This document shows positions 16,919-25,565 of a stretch of DNA of 64,000 nt, in pieces (positions within the stretch are counted from its first letter, which is position 1; each line of letters starts with the position of its first letter). The translations under genes were made by a program, and so were the position numbers. Source of the stretch: Hymenobacter crusticola (GTDB lineage Bacteria; Bacteroidota; Bacteroidia; Cytophagales; Hymenobacteraceae). The stretch spans positions 248,001-312,000 of the forward strand of contig NZ_MTSE01000004.1 of NCBI RefSeq assembly GCF_002154225.1, in the 5' to 3' direction. Under the pieces are notes generated by a model. The model saw only the letters and a list, made by a program, of their open reading frames with translations, made no database searches and had not been told where the DNA came from.

Positions 16919-17049
16919 CGAAGTTCGTTCCTAGGTGATTGGTTGTTGGTCTTGCGTTATTGTTTTTGTACCTGGTAGAGATGGTCAAGAATTGTCGCAG
17001 CAGCGGTGCATGGAAGCTAAACTGCTAGCCAGCATGCGATAATGGCTAG

Positions 17050-17547
17050 CTACCGAAAGCGGATTTGCGGGATGTAGAGGTCGTCGGGGCTGATGATGTG
17101 GCGCAGTACCGGGTGCACTTGCTGGGGCGGCAGCTTCACCAGTTGGCGCGGCAGCTTGAACGCAAGTTTGGTGAGTAGCTGGGCATCGGCGGCGTGCTCG
17201 GGGTCGGAGCCCAGCACGGGGAGAGCGTTGGGGTCGGTAGGCGTAACGGCGAAAAATAGCTCTAGTGCCTGGAGTTGGCTGCCCCCAAACTCATGCAGGT
17301 GCAAAAAGCGGCCGGGCGTAATGGCGAGGCCTGTTTCTTCCAGAAACTCCCGCTGCAAACACTCCTGCACCGATTCGCCAAATTGCCAGCCCCCGCCCGG
17401 CGGCGACCAGAACAGTGCCTCGTCGGGGAGCAAGCCACGGTGAGCGGTGAGCAGAATCGCGCCTTCGTGCACGAGCAATCCGCACACACGCACGCGGACC
17501 TGGTTGGTGTAAGCACCTAGGATGTTAGGAGTAAAGGGAGTTGACAT
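17050..17547 (-). CDS. Nudix hydrolase
   Basis: 165 residues. The Nudix box GGGWQFGESVQECLQREFLE continues into ETGLAI; the preceding strand (RVCGLLVHEGAILLTAHRG) and following HEFGG segment fit the fold. Substrate cannot be told from sequence. Start at ATG 17545-17547 rather than ten codons upstream because the added residues are Pro/Thr-rich and unsupported. It is the second Nudix gene within 3.5 kb but is not close to the first in sequence. Confidence 0.9.
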   Translation of the reverse strand: MSTPFTPNILGAYTNQVRVRVCGLLVHEGAILLTAHRGLLPDEALFWSPPGGGWQFGESVQECLQREFLEETGLAITPGRFLHLHEFGGSQLQALELFFAVTPTDPNALPVLGSDPEHAADAQLLTKLAFKLPRQLVKLPPQQVHPVLRHIISPDDLYIPQIRFR

Positions 17548-17583
17548 CGGTGTGGAAAGGTTGGTGGGGCGCGGCAAAGGGGG

Positions 17584-17591
17584 TACTTTTG
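17584..17591 (+). promoter_or_regulatory. Possible -7 box upstream of thioesterase
   Basis: TACTTTTG matches TAnnTTTG about 100 bases upstream of the ATG at 17691. Confidence 0.4.
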
Positions 17592-17690
17592 ATAACTACT
17601 AGCCTGATCGAAGGATAAGTTAGTAGCCAAATTTTTTGCTAATCAACAGCCGCATTAGCACATTAAAAAATAGTGCATAGCTTCTGATAA

Positions 17691-18128
17691 ATGCCTCCTA
17701 CGCAAAACGCCGCCTCCACGCTAGATTTAGCCACCCGAATTCGGCAGAAGCTCATCACCCAGCGTTTCATGCACCTTATCGGCGCCGACCTAACCACTAT
17801 CGAACCTGGCCGAGTAGAAGCGGAGCTAGCCTTGGAGCAAAAGCACCAGCAGCACCGTGGCTTCGCCCACGGCGGCCTGGTAGCCACCATGGCCGACCTA
17901 GTAGCCGGCTTTGCCGCCGTCACACTCGTACCCGATGACTACGGGGTAGTAACGGCCGATCTGCGGGTTTCTTATCTGCACCCCGGCGTAGGGGCGAAGC
18001 TACGTGCCGTGGGCTGGGTGCTGAAAGCCGGCCGCCGCCTACACTTCTGCGAAGCCGAAGTATGGTGCGACGATAAGATGATTGCGAAGGCATCGGCTAC
18101 GATGGCCGTTGTTGAGCCTGCTGTATAA
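17691..18128 (+). CDS. PaaI-type hotdog-fold thioesterase
   Basis: 145 residues. The hotdog fold is shown by the HRGFAHGGLVATMADLVAGF segment, in which the conserved H-G-G and D act at the acyl-CoA site, followed by VVTADLRVSYLHPG and a final strand ATMAVV. Members hydrolyse (hydroxy)aryl- or acyl-CoA thioesters. The N-terminal 30 residues hold the QRFMHLIGADLTTIEPG lead-in typical of the PaaI/YbgC group. The gene stands alone. Confidence 0.9.
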   Translation: MPPTQNAASTLDLATRIRQKLITQRFMHLIGADLTTIEPGRVEAELALEQKHQQHRGFAHGGLVATMADLVAGFAAVTLVPDDYGVVTADLRVSYLHPGVGAKLRAVGWVLKAGRRLHFCEAEVWCDDKMIAKASATMAVVEPAV

Positions 18129-18432
18129 TGTTTAAAAACGAGCAGCTAGATAAAAGCCTTATTCGCTTATGTGCTTGACAAAGAATCTATTAATGATAAT
18201 ACTTAGTAAGAGGCAAAAGCAAGAGCAAACTCCTCGAAATGGGATGTGATTGGGAGGGAATGAAACACGATATGCCTTTGTTAGCTGTTGATGCGCCCCC
18301 AAGCAGCGACTATGGCATTGTCAGAGACTATCTGGACGGCGGAAGACGCGCAGGCTTATGGGATTACCGGGAAGCTTACCTAGGTTGGAAATAGCTGCCT
18401 GCGGCATAGGGTATGATGTATCTTTGTGATCT
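18129..18432. other. Intergenic region upstream of helicase
   Basis: 304 bases with no supported gene. The right end carries the helicase -7 box; the middle is AT-rich with no clear hairpin. Confidence 0.5.
18419..18426 (+). promoter_or_regulatory. -7 box abutting the helicase start codon
   Basis: TATCTTTG (exact TAnnTTTG) ends 6 bases before the ATG at 18433, so the mRNA would have almost no leader. Confidence 0.5.
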
Positions 18433-19848
18433 ATGTTAACAGTTCGGACTCCCTCTTTAAGAGATTACTTTCCTTTTGAGCCTACCCAGGACCAAGCGGC
18501 GCTTTTTCAGCAGCTCGATGTGTTTCTGCGCGATGAGTTGCCGGGTCGCAAGGCCTTTGTGTTGCGGGGTTACGCGGGTACGGGCAAAACGACTGTGGTG
18601 AGTGCTTTGGTGCAGTGGCTGCACCGCATGGGCCGCAAGTACACGCTGATGGCGCCCACCGGCCGGGCCGCCAAGGTGATGAGTGCTTATTCAGGGGTGC
18701 CGGCCAGCACCATCCACAAGAAAATCTACCGCCAAACCTCTGGCTCAACTTCCGAAAAGCTGTCGTTTCAGCGCCAGCCCAACCGCACAGCCGACATGTT
18801 CTACATCGTAGACGAGGCTTCCATGATTTCGGATGAGAAGGCTTTCGGCGAAAACGGCTTGCTCGACGACTTGATGGGCTACGTGTTTGAGAAGCCTACC
18901 AACCGCCTCTTGCTGATTGGCGACACGGCCCAGCTACCGCCGGTGGGGCAGCTGCTTAGTCCGGCCCTTGATCCTAGCTTGTTGGCACACCGGTTCCGCG
19001 CCAAAGTGGATTCGGTGGAGTTGCGTCAGGTGATGCGTCAGGCGGAGGAATCGGGCATTCTGATGAACGCCACCGTGTTGCGCGACGAACTGCGAGAGGA
19101 GAAGCCGGCCATTCAATTTTTCACCAAAGGCTACCACGACATCTTCAAAATGGGTGGTGACAAGCTAGAGGACGGCTTGCGCTGGGCTTACAAAAACTTC
19201 GGTTACGAGAACACGACCATCATCTGCCGCTCCAATAAGAACGCCAATCAGTACAATCAGTACATCCGGCGGGTGCTTTTTGATGCGGAAGACGAAATTC
19301 AGGCAGGCGACTACCTGATGGTGGTGCGCAATAACTATTTCTGGCTGCCGAAAGACTCGGAAATGGGTTTCCTCGCCAACGGCGACTTTGTTCAGGTGAT
19401 GAAGATTGTGCGGCGAACCGAAGAGTTCGGCTTCAACTTCGCCGATGCCCGCGTTCGACTCGTGGATTACCCCGACGAGCCCGAACTGGAAGTAAAGCTG
19501 TTGCTCGATACGTTGCACACAGAAAGTCCCGCCCTGCCCGCCGACCGCAGCAATGCGCTTTACACAGCTGTGAGCGAAGATTACGCCCACCTAGGTACCA
19601 AGCGCGAGCGAAGCGCGGCCCTGCGCCAAGATACATTTCTGAACGCCTTGCAGGTGAAGTTTGCTTACGCCCTTACCTGCCACAAAGCGCAGGGTGGTCA
19701 GTGGCAAGCGGTGTTCGTCGACCACGGTTTTCTGAAGGAGGACATGGTAAACTCCGAGTTTGCGCGCTGGCTGTACACGGCCATCACCCGTGCGGCCGAT
19801 CGATTGTTCTTGTTGAATTTCAACGACAAACTACTCGGCGAGGAGTAA
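18433..19848 (+). CDS. RecD-like superfamily 1B DNA helicase/ATPase
   Basis: 471 residues. Motif I GYAGTGKTTVV is at about 45-55, Ia APTGRAAK follows, then the DEAS Walker B (IVDEASMIS), motif III GDTAQLPPVG, and the C-terminal UvrD_C_2 block LTCHKAQGGQWQAVFVDHG and YTAITRA. This is the short RecD2/Dda-like architecture, without a RecBCD partner next to it. It probably unwinds DNA 5' to 3' in repair; the biological role is not given by context. A -7 box lies just upstream of the ATG. Confidence 0.9.
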   Translation: MLTVRTPSLRDYFPFEPTQDQAALFQQLDVFLRDELPGRKAFVLRGYAGTGKTTVVSALVQWLHRMGRKYTLMAPTGRAAKVMSAYSGVPASTIHKKIYRQTSGSTSEKLSFQRQPNRTADMFYIVDEASMISDEKAFGENGLLDDLMGYVFEKPTNRLLLIGDTAQLPPVGQLLSPALDPSLLAHRFRAKVDSVELRQVMRQAEESGILMNATVLRDELREEKPAIQFFTKGYHDIFKMGGDKLEDGLRWAYKNFGYENTTIICRSNKNANQYNQYIRRVLFDAEDEIQAGDYLMVVRNNYFWLPKDSEMGFLANGDFVQVMKIVRRTEEFGFNFADARVRLVDYPDEPELEVKLLLDTLHTESPALPADRSNALYTAVSEDYAHLGTKRERSAALRQDTFLNALQVKFAYALTCHKAQGGQWQAVFVDHGFLKEDMVNSEFARWLYTAITRAADRLFLLNFNDKLLGEE

Positions 19849-20006
19849 AAGAGCCGAGCACAACGAACAAACCCAGGAAAGCTAGGTTGTGCAACAAAGT
19901 CAAATTGTTGGATGCTAAGGAATTTAAAAATCCGTTAGTACCTTACTACCTCCGAAACTGGAACCGAAGCCTAAAAGCTCTCACGCTGCTAGTTGCTACA
20001 AACACG

Positions 20007-20014
20007 TATTTTTG
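20007..20014 (+). promoter_or_regulatory. -7 box upstream of DUF1573 gene
   Basis: TATTTTTG matches TAnnTTTG, 29 bases before the ATG at 20044. Confidence 0.55.
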
Positions 20015-20043
20015 TCAAACATACTTTTCTAACGTCTTCACCC

Positions 20044-20568
20044 ATGAAAAAAGCACTTGTTCTGGCCATGGCCCTCTCGCTGGCTGGCTTTGCTTCACAA
20101 GCCCAGACGGCAGCCGTTAAGCCTGCTAACGCTACTACCAAAGTAGCTGGTCCCCAGATTCAGTTTGAGACCGATAAGTTTGATTTCGGCACCATCAAGC
20201 AGGGCGACATCGTTGATCACACATTCAAGTTCAAAAATACTGGCACGCAGCCGCTCGTGATTTCGAACATCGGTGTAAGCTGCGGCTGCACCACGCCCGA
20301 TTGGACGAAAGAGCCTGTAATGCCCGGCAAAACCGGTACCGTAACGGCTAAATTCAACAGCGCCGGCAAAATGGGCATGCAGAACAAAGTGCTGACCATT
20401 GAGTCGAATTCGGCTGGTGGCAACGCCATGGTTTCGCTGGTAGGCACCGTAGCTGATGCTACGACGGCTTCAGCTTCCGTGGCCCCGGCCAGCGATGCTT
20501 CGACTGCTGATGCCAAGCAGAAGGTGAAAGCCACCGACAACAAAATCAAAGCGAAGAAGAAGTCGTAA
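20044..20568 (+). CDS. Secreted DUF1573 domain protein
   Basis: 174 residues. A classical signal peptide (MKKALVLAMALSLAGFASQA, cleavage after A-Q-A) is followed by one DUF1573 domain: FDFGTIKQGDIVDHTFKFKN, LVISNIGVSCGCTTPDW, VTAKFNSAGKMG and VLTIESNSAGG. The paired cysteines of SCGCT are characteristic. DUF1573 is an Ig-like fold found widely in Bacteroidota periplasmic and surface proteins; function unknown. The last 35 residues are Ala/Ser-rich then Lys-rich. The start follows the signal peptide; 17 upstream codons include the -7 box. Confidence 0.9.
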   Translation: MKKALVLAMALSLAGFASQAQTAAVKPANATTKVAGPQIQFETDKFDFGTIKQGDIVDHTFKFKNTGTQPLVISNIGVSCGCTTPDWTKEPVMPGKTGTVTAKFNSAGKMGMQNKVLTIESNSAGGNAMVSLVGTVADATTASASVAPASDASTADAKQKVKATDNKIKAKKKS

Positions 20569-20588
20569 TTGATTGCTTCGTCAGCGAT

Positions 20589-20628
20589 AAACAGAAAGAG
20601 CGACCTCGCGAGGTCGCTCTTTCTGTTT
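20589..20628. terminator. 40-base perfect palindrome, bidirectional terminator
   Basis: AACAGAAAGAGCGACCTCGC and its exact complement meet without a spacer, giving a fully self-complementary 40-base element between convergent genes. Confidence 0.85.
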
Positions 20629-20644
20629 GTTGGGAGTAAGGCGA

Positions 20645-21022
20645 TTATAGCTGGCGTGCTGCCCACAGCAGCGCTATCCAGCCGGCAATCAGGGAAAGGC
20701 CACCAATAGGAGCAACAGCACCTAGCTTGGTGATGCCGGTGAAACACAGCGTGTAAAGGGAGCCACTGAATATCACCACGCCCACCAGCCAAAACCAGCT
20801 CACGGTACCTAGCCCGCGCAGATCAGGGCGGACTTGAAACAGTACGCCTACGGCCAACAAGGCCAGCGTGTGATAAAACTGATAGCGAACGGCCGTTTCA
20901 AAGGTGTCGAAGCGGCCGGTGGCTTCTAGCATGGCGCGCAAACCGTGAGCCCCAAAGGCACCAATAGCCACACCTAGGCCTCCGAGCAATGCGGCAATTT
21001 GAATGATAACGCGAGCAGTCAT
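20645..21022 (-). CDS. DUF423 membrane protein
   Basis: 125 residues with four predicted transmembrane helices. DUF423 signature: LLGGLGVAIGAFGAHGLRAML near the start, FETAVRYQFYHTLALL, then FSGSLYTLCFTGITKLGAVAPIGG. YgdD-type proteins of unknown function in the inner membrane. Start moved to ATG 21020-21022, the family start; the longer frame runs through non-homologous sequence into yggS. It lies 29 bases downstream of yggS on the same strand. Confidence 0.93.
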   Translation of the reverse strand: MTARVIIQIAALLGGLGVAIGAFGAHGLRAMLEATGRFDTFETAVRYQFYHTLALLAVGVLFQVRPDLRGLGTVSWFWLVGVVIFSGSLYTLCFTGITKLGAVAPIGGLSLIAGWIALLWAARQL

Positions 21023-21050
21023 AGGTAAGAAAATGAAGTACAATACAACG

Positions 21051-21737
21051 CTAAGATGCTGAAGTAGCGTAGTTGCGGTGCCCAAAAATAGCGCTGCCAA
21101 CCCGGATGAGCGTGCTCCCTTCCTCGATAGCCAAGCGATAGTCGGCGCTCATGCCCATCGAGATTTCACGGAAGGCCTCGCTATCAGGGAAGTAGCTAGC
21201 TTTCAGCTTTTCAAAGTAACTGCGTAGCTCCTGAAACTCGCGGCGGAGTTGGGCTTCGTCGTCGGTGTTGGTGGCAATGCCCATCACGCCAGTGAGGCGC
21301 ACGTGGCGCATGGCGCGGTACGCCTCCGACTGCAAAATTTCTTCCGCTTCAAGAATCGAAAGGCCCGTTTTAGTTTCTTCGTCGGCAATATGGAACTGAA
21401 AGAAACAGTTGATGAGGCGCCCGTTTTTGGCGCCTTGCTTCTCAATTTCTTGCAGCAGCTTCACGCTATCGACGCTCTGAATAGTATGCACGAAAGGCGC
21501 GATGTACTTGACCTTATTTGTCTGCAAGTGGCCGATGAGGTGCCATTCAATATCGACGGGTAGCTCAGGTTGCTTGGCGGCCATTTCCTGCACTTTGTTT
21601 TCGCCAAAGAGCCTAGCTCCGGCGTTATACGCTTCTTGGAGCAGCGCTACGGGGTGCGTTTTGGTGACGGCGACGAGGCGACAATTGGTGCCTTGCAACT
21701 GCGCTTCGAAGTGGTGAATGTTTTCAGCAATAGACAT
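21051..21737 (-). CDS. YggS/PLPBP family pyridoxal-phosphate homeostasis protein
   Basis: 228 residues. LVAVTKTHPV carries the PLP lysine K26, followed by FGENKVQE, WHLIGHLQTNKVKYI, RLTGVMGIA and SMGMSADYRLAIEEGSTLIRVGSAIFG, all family landmarks. The protein binds PLP as a carrier or regulator and has no proven catalytic activity. Start at ATG 21735-21737; a TTG two codons upstream is less likely. A heptamer repeat array lies immediately upstream. Confidence 0.95.
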   Translation of the reverse strand: MSIAENIHHFEAQLQGTNCRLVAVTKTHPVALLQEAYNAGARLFGENKVQEMAAKQPELPVDIEWHLIGHLQTNKVKYIAPFVHTIQSVDSVKLLQEIEKQGAKNGRLINCFFQFHIADEETKTGLSILEAEEILQSEAYRAMRHVRLTGVMGIATNTDDEAQLRREFQELRSYFEKLKASYFPDSEAFREISMGMSADYRLAIEEGSTLIRVGSAIFGHRNYATSAS

Positions 21738-21740
21738 TTT

Positions 21741-21776
21741 CAATTATCAATTAACAATTAATAGTTACCAATTCCT
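21741..21776. repeat. Heptamer repeat array upstream of yggS
   Basis: TCAATTA-TCAATTA-ACAATTA-ATAGTTA-CCAATTC (approximate register), degenerate 7-bp units ending a few bases before the yggS start. Confidence 0.65.
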
Positions 21777-21851
21777 GTAGCGTGTACGGGTAGTCCGCGC
21801 CTACTCAGGCAACCAGTTTGGCAACTGGCAATGGATAACTGTTAACCGGAT

Positions 21852-22904
21852 TCAGTCTTCCAGCGCGTTTGTGAGGAAGGTGTTCTTCAGGGCCAGCCAC
21901 GCGAGCCACAAACCTACACACCAAAACAAGTAAAGCCGGTAATAGTCTTTCGTGTTGCGGAAGCGGGTTTGCTTGATTTCCGATTTCTCGTATTTGTCGA
22001 TCTGGCGGAATACCTGACGTAGGGCAGAGTTGTCGGTGGCACGGAAGAATTGGCCGTCGCCGGCTTGGGCGAGTTGGCGCATGGTGGTTTCGTCGAGGCG
22101 GGTTTCTACGAAGCGAGGGCGGCCGTTTTCGTCGGTGCCGTAGGGTACGATGCCATCCTTGCCTAGGCCAATGGTATAAAGCTTCAGGCCATAGGCGTGG
22201 GCGAGCTGGGCCGCCGTGAGCGGGTCGAGACTGCCAGCGGTGTTCTCGCCATCTGAAATAAGAATGCAGATCTTAGAGCGGCTCCGCGAATCGCGTAGGC
22301 GGTTGGTGGCTACGCCTAGGGCCGAACCAATGGCGGTACCGTCGTTCGGAATCATGCCCAGCTTGAGGCCCGCGATACTTTCGCGCAGCAACTCATAGTC
22401 AGTGGTGAGCGGCACGACGGAATACGCGTCGCCGGCAAAAACCACTAAGCCTAGCCGGTCGCCCACCCGGCCATTGGTAAACTCTTGCGCTACCCGTTTA
22501 GCGGCCTCCAAGCGGTTGGGGCGCAAGTCTTGCAGTTCCATCGACCCTGATACGTCGAGCACCAATAGGATGTCTACGCCTTCTCCCGTTTGCACTACCC
22601 GCTCATCGGTGCGCTGCGGACGGGCCAGGGCCACGATGCCAAAAGCTAGGCTCAGGAACAGTACCACGTCGGGTATGAAGCGGAGCAGCGCGCTCCAGTC
22701 GCGGCGCACCTGCCCGGCCACGAAGGCCACACCCAGCCGCGCCCGACGCCGGTGATTCAGCGCCCAGCGGGCCAGGAAGAGCAAGGGCAGCAGCGGCACG
22801 AGCAACAATAGCCGCGGCTCCTGCCAGGAGTAGCTAGCAAGCGTCGCGTACCGCAAGCTATCCACCAATGGACCCAGGAAATGCTGCCAAAGCTGTTCGA
22901 ACAT
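21852..22904 (-). CDS. batA: BatA-type VWA-domain membrane protein
   Basis: 350 residues. An N-terminal membrane segment (about 31-48), a second at 79-94, and a VWA domain beginning LLVLDVSGSMELQDLRPNRL (MIDAS DxSGS at 117-121) with ISDGENTAGSLDP, and a C-terminal helix (YLFWCVGLWLAWLAL). The ALARPQRTD segment between helix and MIDAS is typical of BatA. Bat proteins were first noted in Bacteroides aerotolerance; the exact molecular role is unknown. It is the last gene of a three-gene run with a BatD-like protein and DUF58; no batB, batC or moxR is present here. Confidence 0.9.
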   Translation of the reverse strand: MFEQLWQHFLGPLVDSLRYATLASYSWQEPRLLLLVPLLPLLFLARWALNHRRRARLGVAFVAGQVRRDWSALLRFIPDVVLFLSLAFGIVALARPQRTDERVVQTGEGVDILLVLDVSGSMELQDLRPNRLEAAKRVAQEFTNGRVGDRLGLVVFAGDAYSVVPLTTDYELLRESIAGLKLGMIPNDGTAIGSALGVATNRLRDSRSRSKICILISDGENTAGSLDPLTAAQLAHAYGLKLYTIGLGKDGIVPYGTDENGRPRFVETRLDETTMRQLAQAGDGQFFRATDNSALRQVFRQIDKYEKSEIKQTRFRNTKDYYRLYLFWCVGLWLAWLALKNTFLTNALED

Positions 22905-22930
22905 GCGCGCGGAAGTGACGGGTAAAGAAT

Positions 22931-22977
22931 GACTGTTAAGTACCGGACGGTAACTGGTAGTTAGTAATTGTTGACTG
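22931..22977. repeat. Repeat stretch at the 3' end of the BatD-like gene
   Basis: A TAACTGGTAGTTAGTAATTG-type degenerate repeat overlaps the last codons (ITNYQLPSGT) of the upstream gene and the gap before batA, similar to the heptamer array at 21741-21776. Confidence 0.5.
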
Positions 22978-23892
22978 ATACCGCCGGTCGGCGAAGTTGC
23001 GGAGCATAGTGAAAGCTAGGTCCGTTTCGGCTTCATCTTCCATGAACTGGTTGGCGTAAATCACTTTGTCGGCTAAGCGCAGGGCGTGTCTTACGTCGGG
23101 GTCATTCTGGTAAAGCGCTACTATCTCCTTCGTCGTTAGGCTATTGATGCCATTATCTTCGAGGCCGGTGAGGTAGTTTTTCCAGAGCGTAATAGCGCGT
23201 TCCATGTTCGTAAGTGAACGGGAAAGCGTAAAACGCTCTACGTGGCGCGCATACTGAGCCAAGAAGTACACGTGGTTTTTGCGCAGCTTATAGCGTAGAT
23301 AACGCTGCTGCAACCGACGACCGAACCCTAGGCCTAGCACGGCCACGGCCAACGCTAACACGCCCACGGCCGCTAGCACATACGGGTAGTTGAACTCGGA
23401 AGCTACCGGCAGCAGGGCCGTATCTTGGCGCAACACCGGCGGCGCCTCCGCTTGCGCAATAGGAGCGGTGCGCGCTAACCGCACCACGGCCGGCGGCGTG
23501 GCCACCGTCAAGGTATCGTTGCCGCGCAGGATGGTGACGGGCACGCTGAGCTGCTGCACCGAATCGAGACTAAAGGTACGCAGATGATAAATGGTGCGGT
23601 CGAGGCTGCGGCCTTGGCGGGTGCGGGTTGGCCGGTAGGTTTTGCCCACATACTCGAAGGGCTTGAACGCGGCCGTGGAGTCAGGGAAGATAACGTCTAG
23701 GCTTGGGGCGTGCGCAAAGCTGAGCTCGTAGTCAATGATTTCGCCCACCTGCACCTTGGGCCGCAGAAAGCGTCCTTGAGGCTCGTTGGCGCGCGCAGGC
23801 GCTTGCGCTAGGGTAGGCATGGCCGTGAGCAGGAATAAGCTAAGCGCACCAGCCCAGCTCCGTCTTCTTCGGGTAGGCTTAGCCACGGCCAC
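22936..23892 (-). CDS. BatD-like periplasmic/membrane protein of the Bat-type operon
   Basis: 318 residues; not firmly assigned. A signal-like segment (LSLFLLTAMPTLAQA, about 17-31) is followed by a beta domain with VQVGEIIDYELSFAHAP, and one transmembrane helix (YPYVLAAVGVLALAVAVLGLG, about 170-190), then a cytoplasmic tail of about 130 residues that is helical (YLAQYARHV, NMERAITLWKNYLTGL). This resembles the middle gene between DUF58 and batA in Bacteroidota. The last ten residues are encoded in an intergenic-type repeat, so the C-terminus may be a recent extension. It overlaps the upstream DUF58 gene by 14 bases and precedes batA by 31, consistent with one operon. Confidence 0.75.
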   Translation of the reverse strand: MAVAKPTRRRRSWAGALSLFLLTAMPTLAQAPARANEPQGRFLRPKVQVGEIIDYELSFAHAPSLDVIFPDSTAAFKPFEYVGKTYRPTRTRQGRSLDRTIYHLRTFSLDSVQQLSVPVTILRGNDTLTVATPPAVVRLARTAPIAQAEAPPVLRQDTALLPVASEFNYPYVLAAVGVLALAVAVLGLGFGRRLQQRYLRYKLRKNHVYFLAQYARHVERFTLSRSLTNMERAITLWKNYLTGLEDNGINSLTTKEIVALYQNDPDVRHALRLADKVIYANQFMEDEAETDLAFTMLRNFADRRYQSTITNYQLPSGT

Positions 23893-24781
23893 CCCGCTGA
23901 TTGCGCCGCCGAAACAAACTCACCAGCTGAGGTACGTAATCGGTGTCGGTGGCAATGGATAGGAATTCGGTGCGGTGACGGCGGCAGATCTGTCCAATTT
24001 GCTCTCGGTTCTGCTCATAGGTGGCGCGGTAACGTGTCCGAAACTTCTCAGACGAAGTATTTACCCACACTGTGCGCCCCGATTCCTGGTCGAACAGTGG
24101 AATGATACCAAGCGGCGGAAATTCCCGCTCGCGCTGGTCCAGGAGCTGTACCACAATCAGGTCGTGCTTGCGGGCGAGCATCGTCAGCTCCCGCTCATAA
24201 TTGACGTCGATAAAATCGGAAATCAGCAGCACAATGCTGCGGCGTTTGAGCAAGCCAAGGGCCTGCTTGATGCCAGCGCCCACTGCCGTCCGCGGCGACC
24301 TAGGTTGTAGCTCAAATAGCTGTTTGATAAGCGCATACGCATGGCGAATGCCTTTGCCGGGCGCCATATACAGCTCCTTCTGGTCGGAAAAAGCCACGAT
24401 ACCTAGGCTGGCATCCTGGCGAGCGGCGGTGAGAGCAAGTAGCCCGCAAATTTCGCGGCCGACATCTAGCTTTTGGCGCCCCGCCGCCCCAATATTTTGA
24501 GAGGCACTCACATCGAGAAGCAGCATCACAGATTGTTCGCGCTCCTCTTTATAGGTTTTCACAAACGTGCCGTGGCCCTTGCTAGACACGGCCCAGTCGA
24601 TGGCGCGCACTTCGTCGCCGTACTGGTAGAGGCGCACATCGTCGAACTCCAGCCCGGTGCCTTTGAACACTGAGTGAAAATCACCCTGTAGCTGCGCATC
24701 CACCGTTTTGATAATGCGTATCTCTAGTTGCCGCAGCTTGCGAACAAGTTGTTGAAGTGGTGAGCCAGGTTGCGGATTCAT
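23879..24781 (-). CDS. DUF58 domain protein of the Bat-type operon
   Basis: 300 residues. Diagnostic segments: FKGTGLEFDDVRLYQYGDEV, RAIDWAVSSKGHGTFVKTYK, then a VWA-like domain starting LLLDVSASQNIG and continuing IVAFSDQKEL and LISDFID. The protein heads a minus-strand run with the BatD-like gene and batA and overlaps the former. Start at ATG 24779-24781; the longer frame runs into the divergent gene's promoter. The absence of MoxR upstream is notable because the neighbour is a divergent DUF4296 gene 37 bases away. Confidence 0.9.
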   Translation of the reverse strand: MNPQPGSPLQQLVRKLRQLEIRIIKTVDAQLQGDFHSVFKGTGLEFDDVRLYQYGDEVRAIDWAVSSKGHGTFVKTYKEEREQSVMLLLDVSASQNIGAAGRQKLDVGREICGLLALTAARQDASLGIVAFSDQKELYMAPGKGIRHAYALIKQLFELQPRSPRTAVGAGIKQALGLLKRRSIVLLISDFIDVNYERELTMLARKHDLIVVQLLDQREREFPPLGIIPLFDQESGRTVWVNTSSEKFRTRYRATYEQNREQIGQICRRHRTEFLSIATDTDYVPQLVSLFRRRNQRGGRG

Positions 24782-24805
24782 TAGGACTAAGCTACGGCTT
24801 CTGGC

Positions 24806-24813
24806 TAACTTTG
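24806..24813 (+). promoter_or_regulatory. -7 box abutting the DUF4296 start codon
   Basis: TAACTTTG matches TAnnTTTG and ends five bases before the GTG at 24819, so the transcript would be leaderless. Confidence 0.45.
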
Positions 24814-24818
24814 CGACT

Positions 24819-25190
24819 GTGAAAAACCTCCCCACCCGTTTGTGTTTGTTTTTGAGCGTGCTGCTCACCTTGGCTTTCACGCAGTGTCAGCGTCCGGATG
24901 AGCCCATGCGCCCGCAGCTACTGCTGCCCAAAGACAAGATGACCAGCTTATTAACGAACCTACACCTAGCTGAGGCGCGGGTGGAAGCTTCGCGTCTGGC
25001 ACCCGATTCGGCACGGGCTATGTTCAATCAGTTGCGGCGCGACCTTTTTTGGCGCTACGAAACCACCGACTCGGCTTTTTACCAAAGCTACCGCTACTAC
25101 GCCGTGCACGATAAAGACCTAGATAAGATCTATGGCGACGTTATCGACAGCCTGTCGATGCGGGAAATGAAGATGGAAGAGAAGAAGTAG
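24819..25190 (+). CDS. DUF4296 lipoprotein-like protein
   Basis: 123 residues from a GTG start. A hydrophobic signal (LCLFLSVLLTLAFTQC) ends in a cysteine at about 23. The body fits DUF4296: LPKDKMTSLLTNLHLAEARV, then YETTDSAFYQSYRYYAVH and DLDKIYGDVIDSLSM. Members are small Bacteroidota envelope proteins of unknown function. The GTG is preceded directly by a -7 box; no in-frame ATG is near. The gene is divergent from the Bat-type operon. Confidence 0.85.
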   Translation: MKNLPTRLCLFLSVLLTLAFTQCQRPDEPMRPQLLLPKDKMTSLLTNLHLAEARVEASRLAPDSARAMFNQLRRDLFWRYETTDSAFYQSYRYYAVHDKDLDKIYGDVIDSLSMREMKMEEKK

Positions 25191-25205
25191 CCAAGCCGGT
25201 AGCAC

Positions 25206-25556
25206 CTAGGCCAGACGACTGCCATTGGGCACGGCTGCGGCCAGCGTGGCCAGCACAATGTGCCCAGCGGCGTCGGGGGCGCCGGTTACGAGTACTTCAG
25301 AACGGAAAGGGCCAATCTGCTTAACCGGGAAGTTGACGACGCAGAGCACCTGGCGCCCGACCAAATCGGCGGGCTGGTAGTGGTGCGTAATCTGGGCGCT
25401 GGAGCGCTTTGTGCCCAGCTCAGGACCTAGGTCGATGAGTAGTTGGTAGGCAGGCTTGCGGGCCTGCGGAAACTCGCGTGCTTCTAGGATGGTGCCTACG
25501 CGTAGATCAATGCGTTCAAAATCAGCCCAGGAAATCAGCTCGGAAGATGCGTTCAT
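25206..25556 (-). CDS. csaA: CsaA-type tRNA-binding protein
   Basis: 116 residues, a single EMAP-II/OB-fold domain: WADFERIDLRVGTILEAREF, KPAYQLLIDLG and GTKRSSAQITHHYQPADLVG, then VLCVVNFPVKQIGPFRSEVL and final GSRLA. CsaA homologues bind tRNA and were described as secretion-associated chaperones; the bacterial role is unsettled. Length and motif order fit the family well. Confidence 0.92.
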   Translation of the reverse strand: MNASSELISWADFERIDLRVGTILEAREFPQARKPAYQLLIDLGPELGTKRSSAQITHHYQPADLVGRQVLCVVNFPVKQIGPFRSEVLVTGAPDAAGHIVLATLAAAVPNGSRLA

Positions 25557-25565
25557 GTGGAGTAG

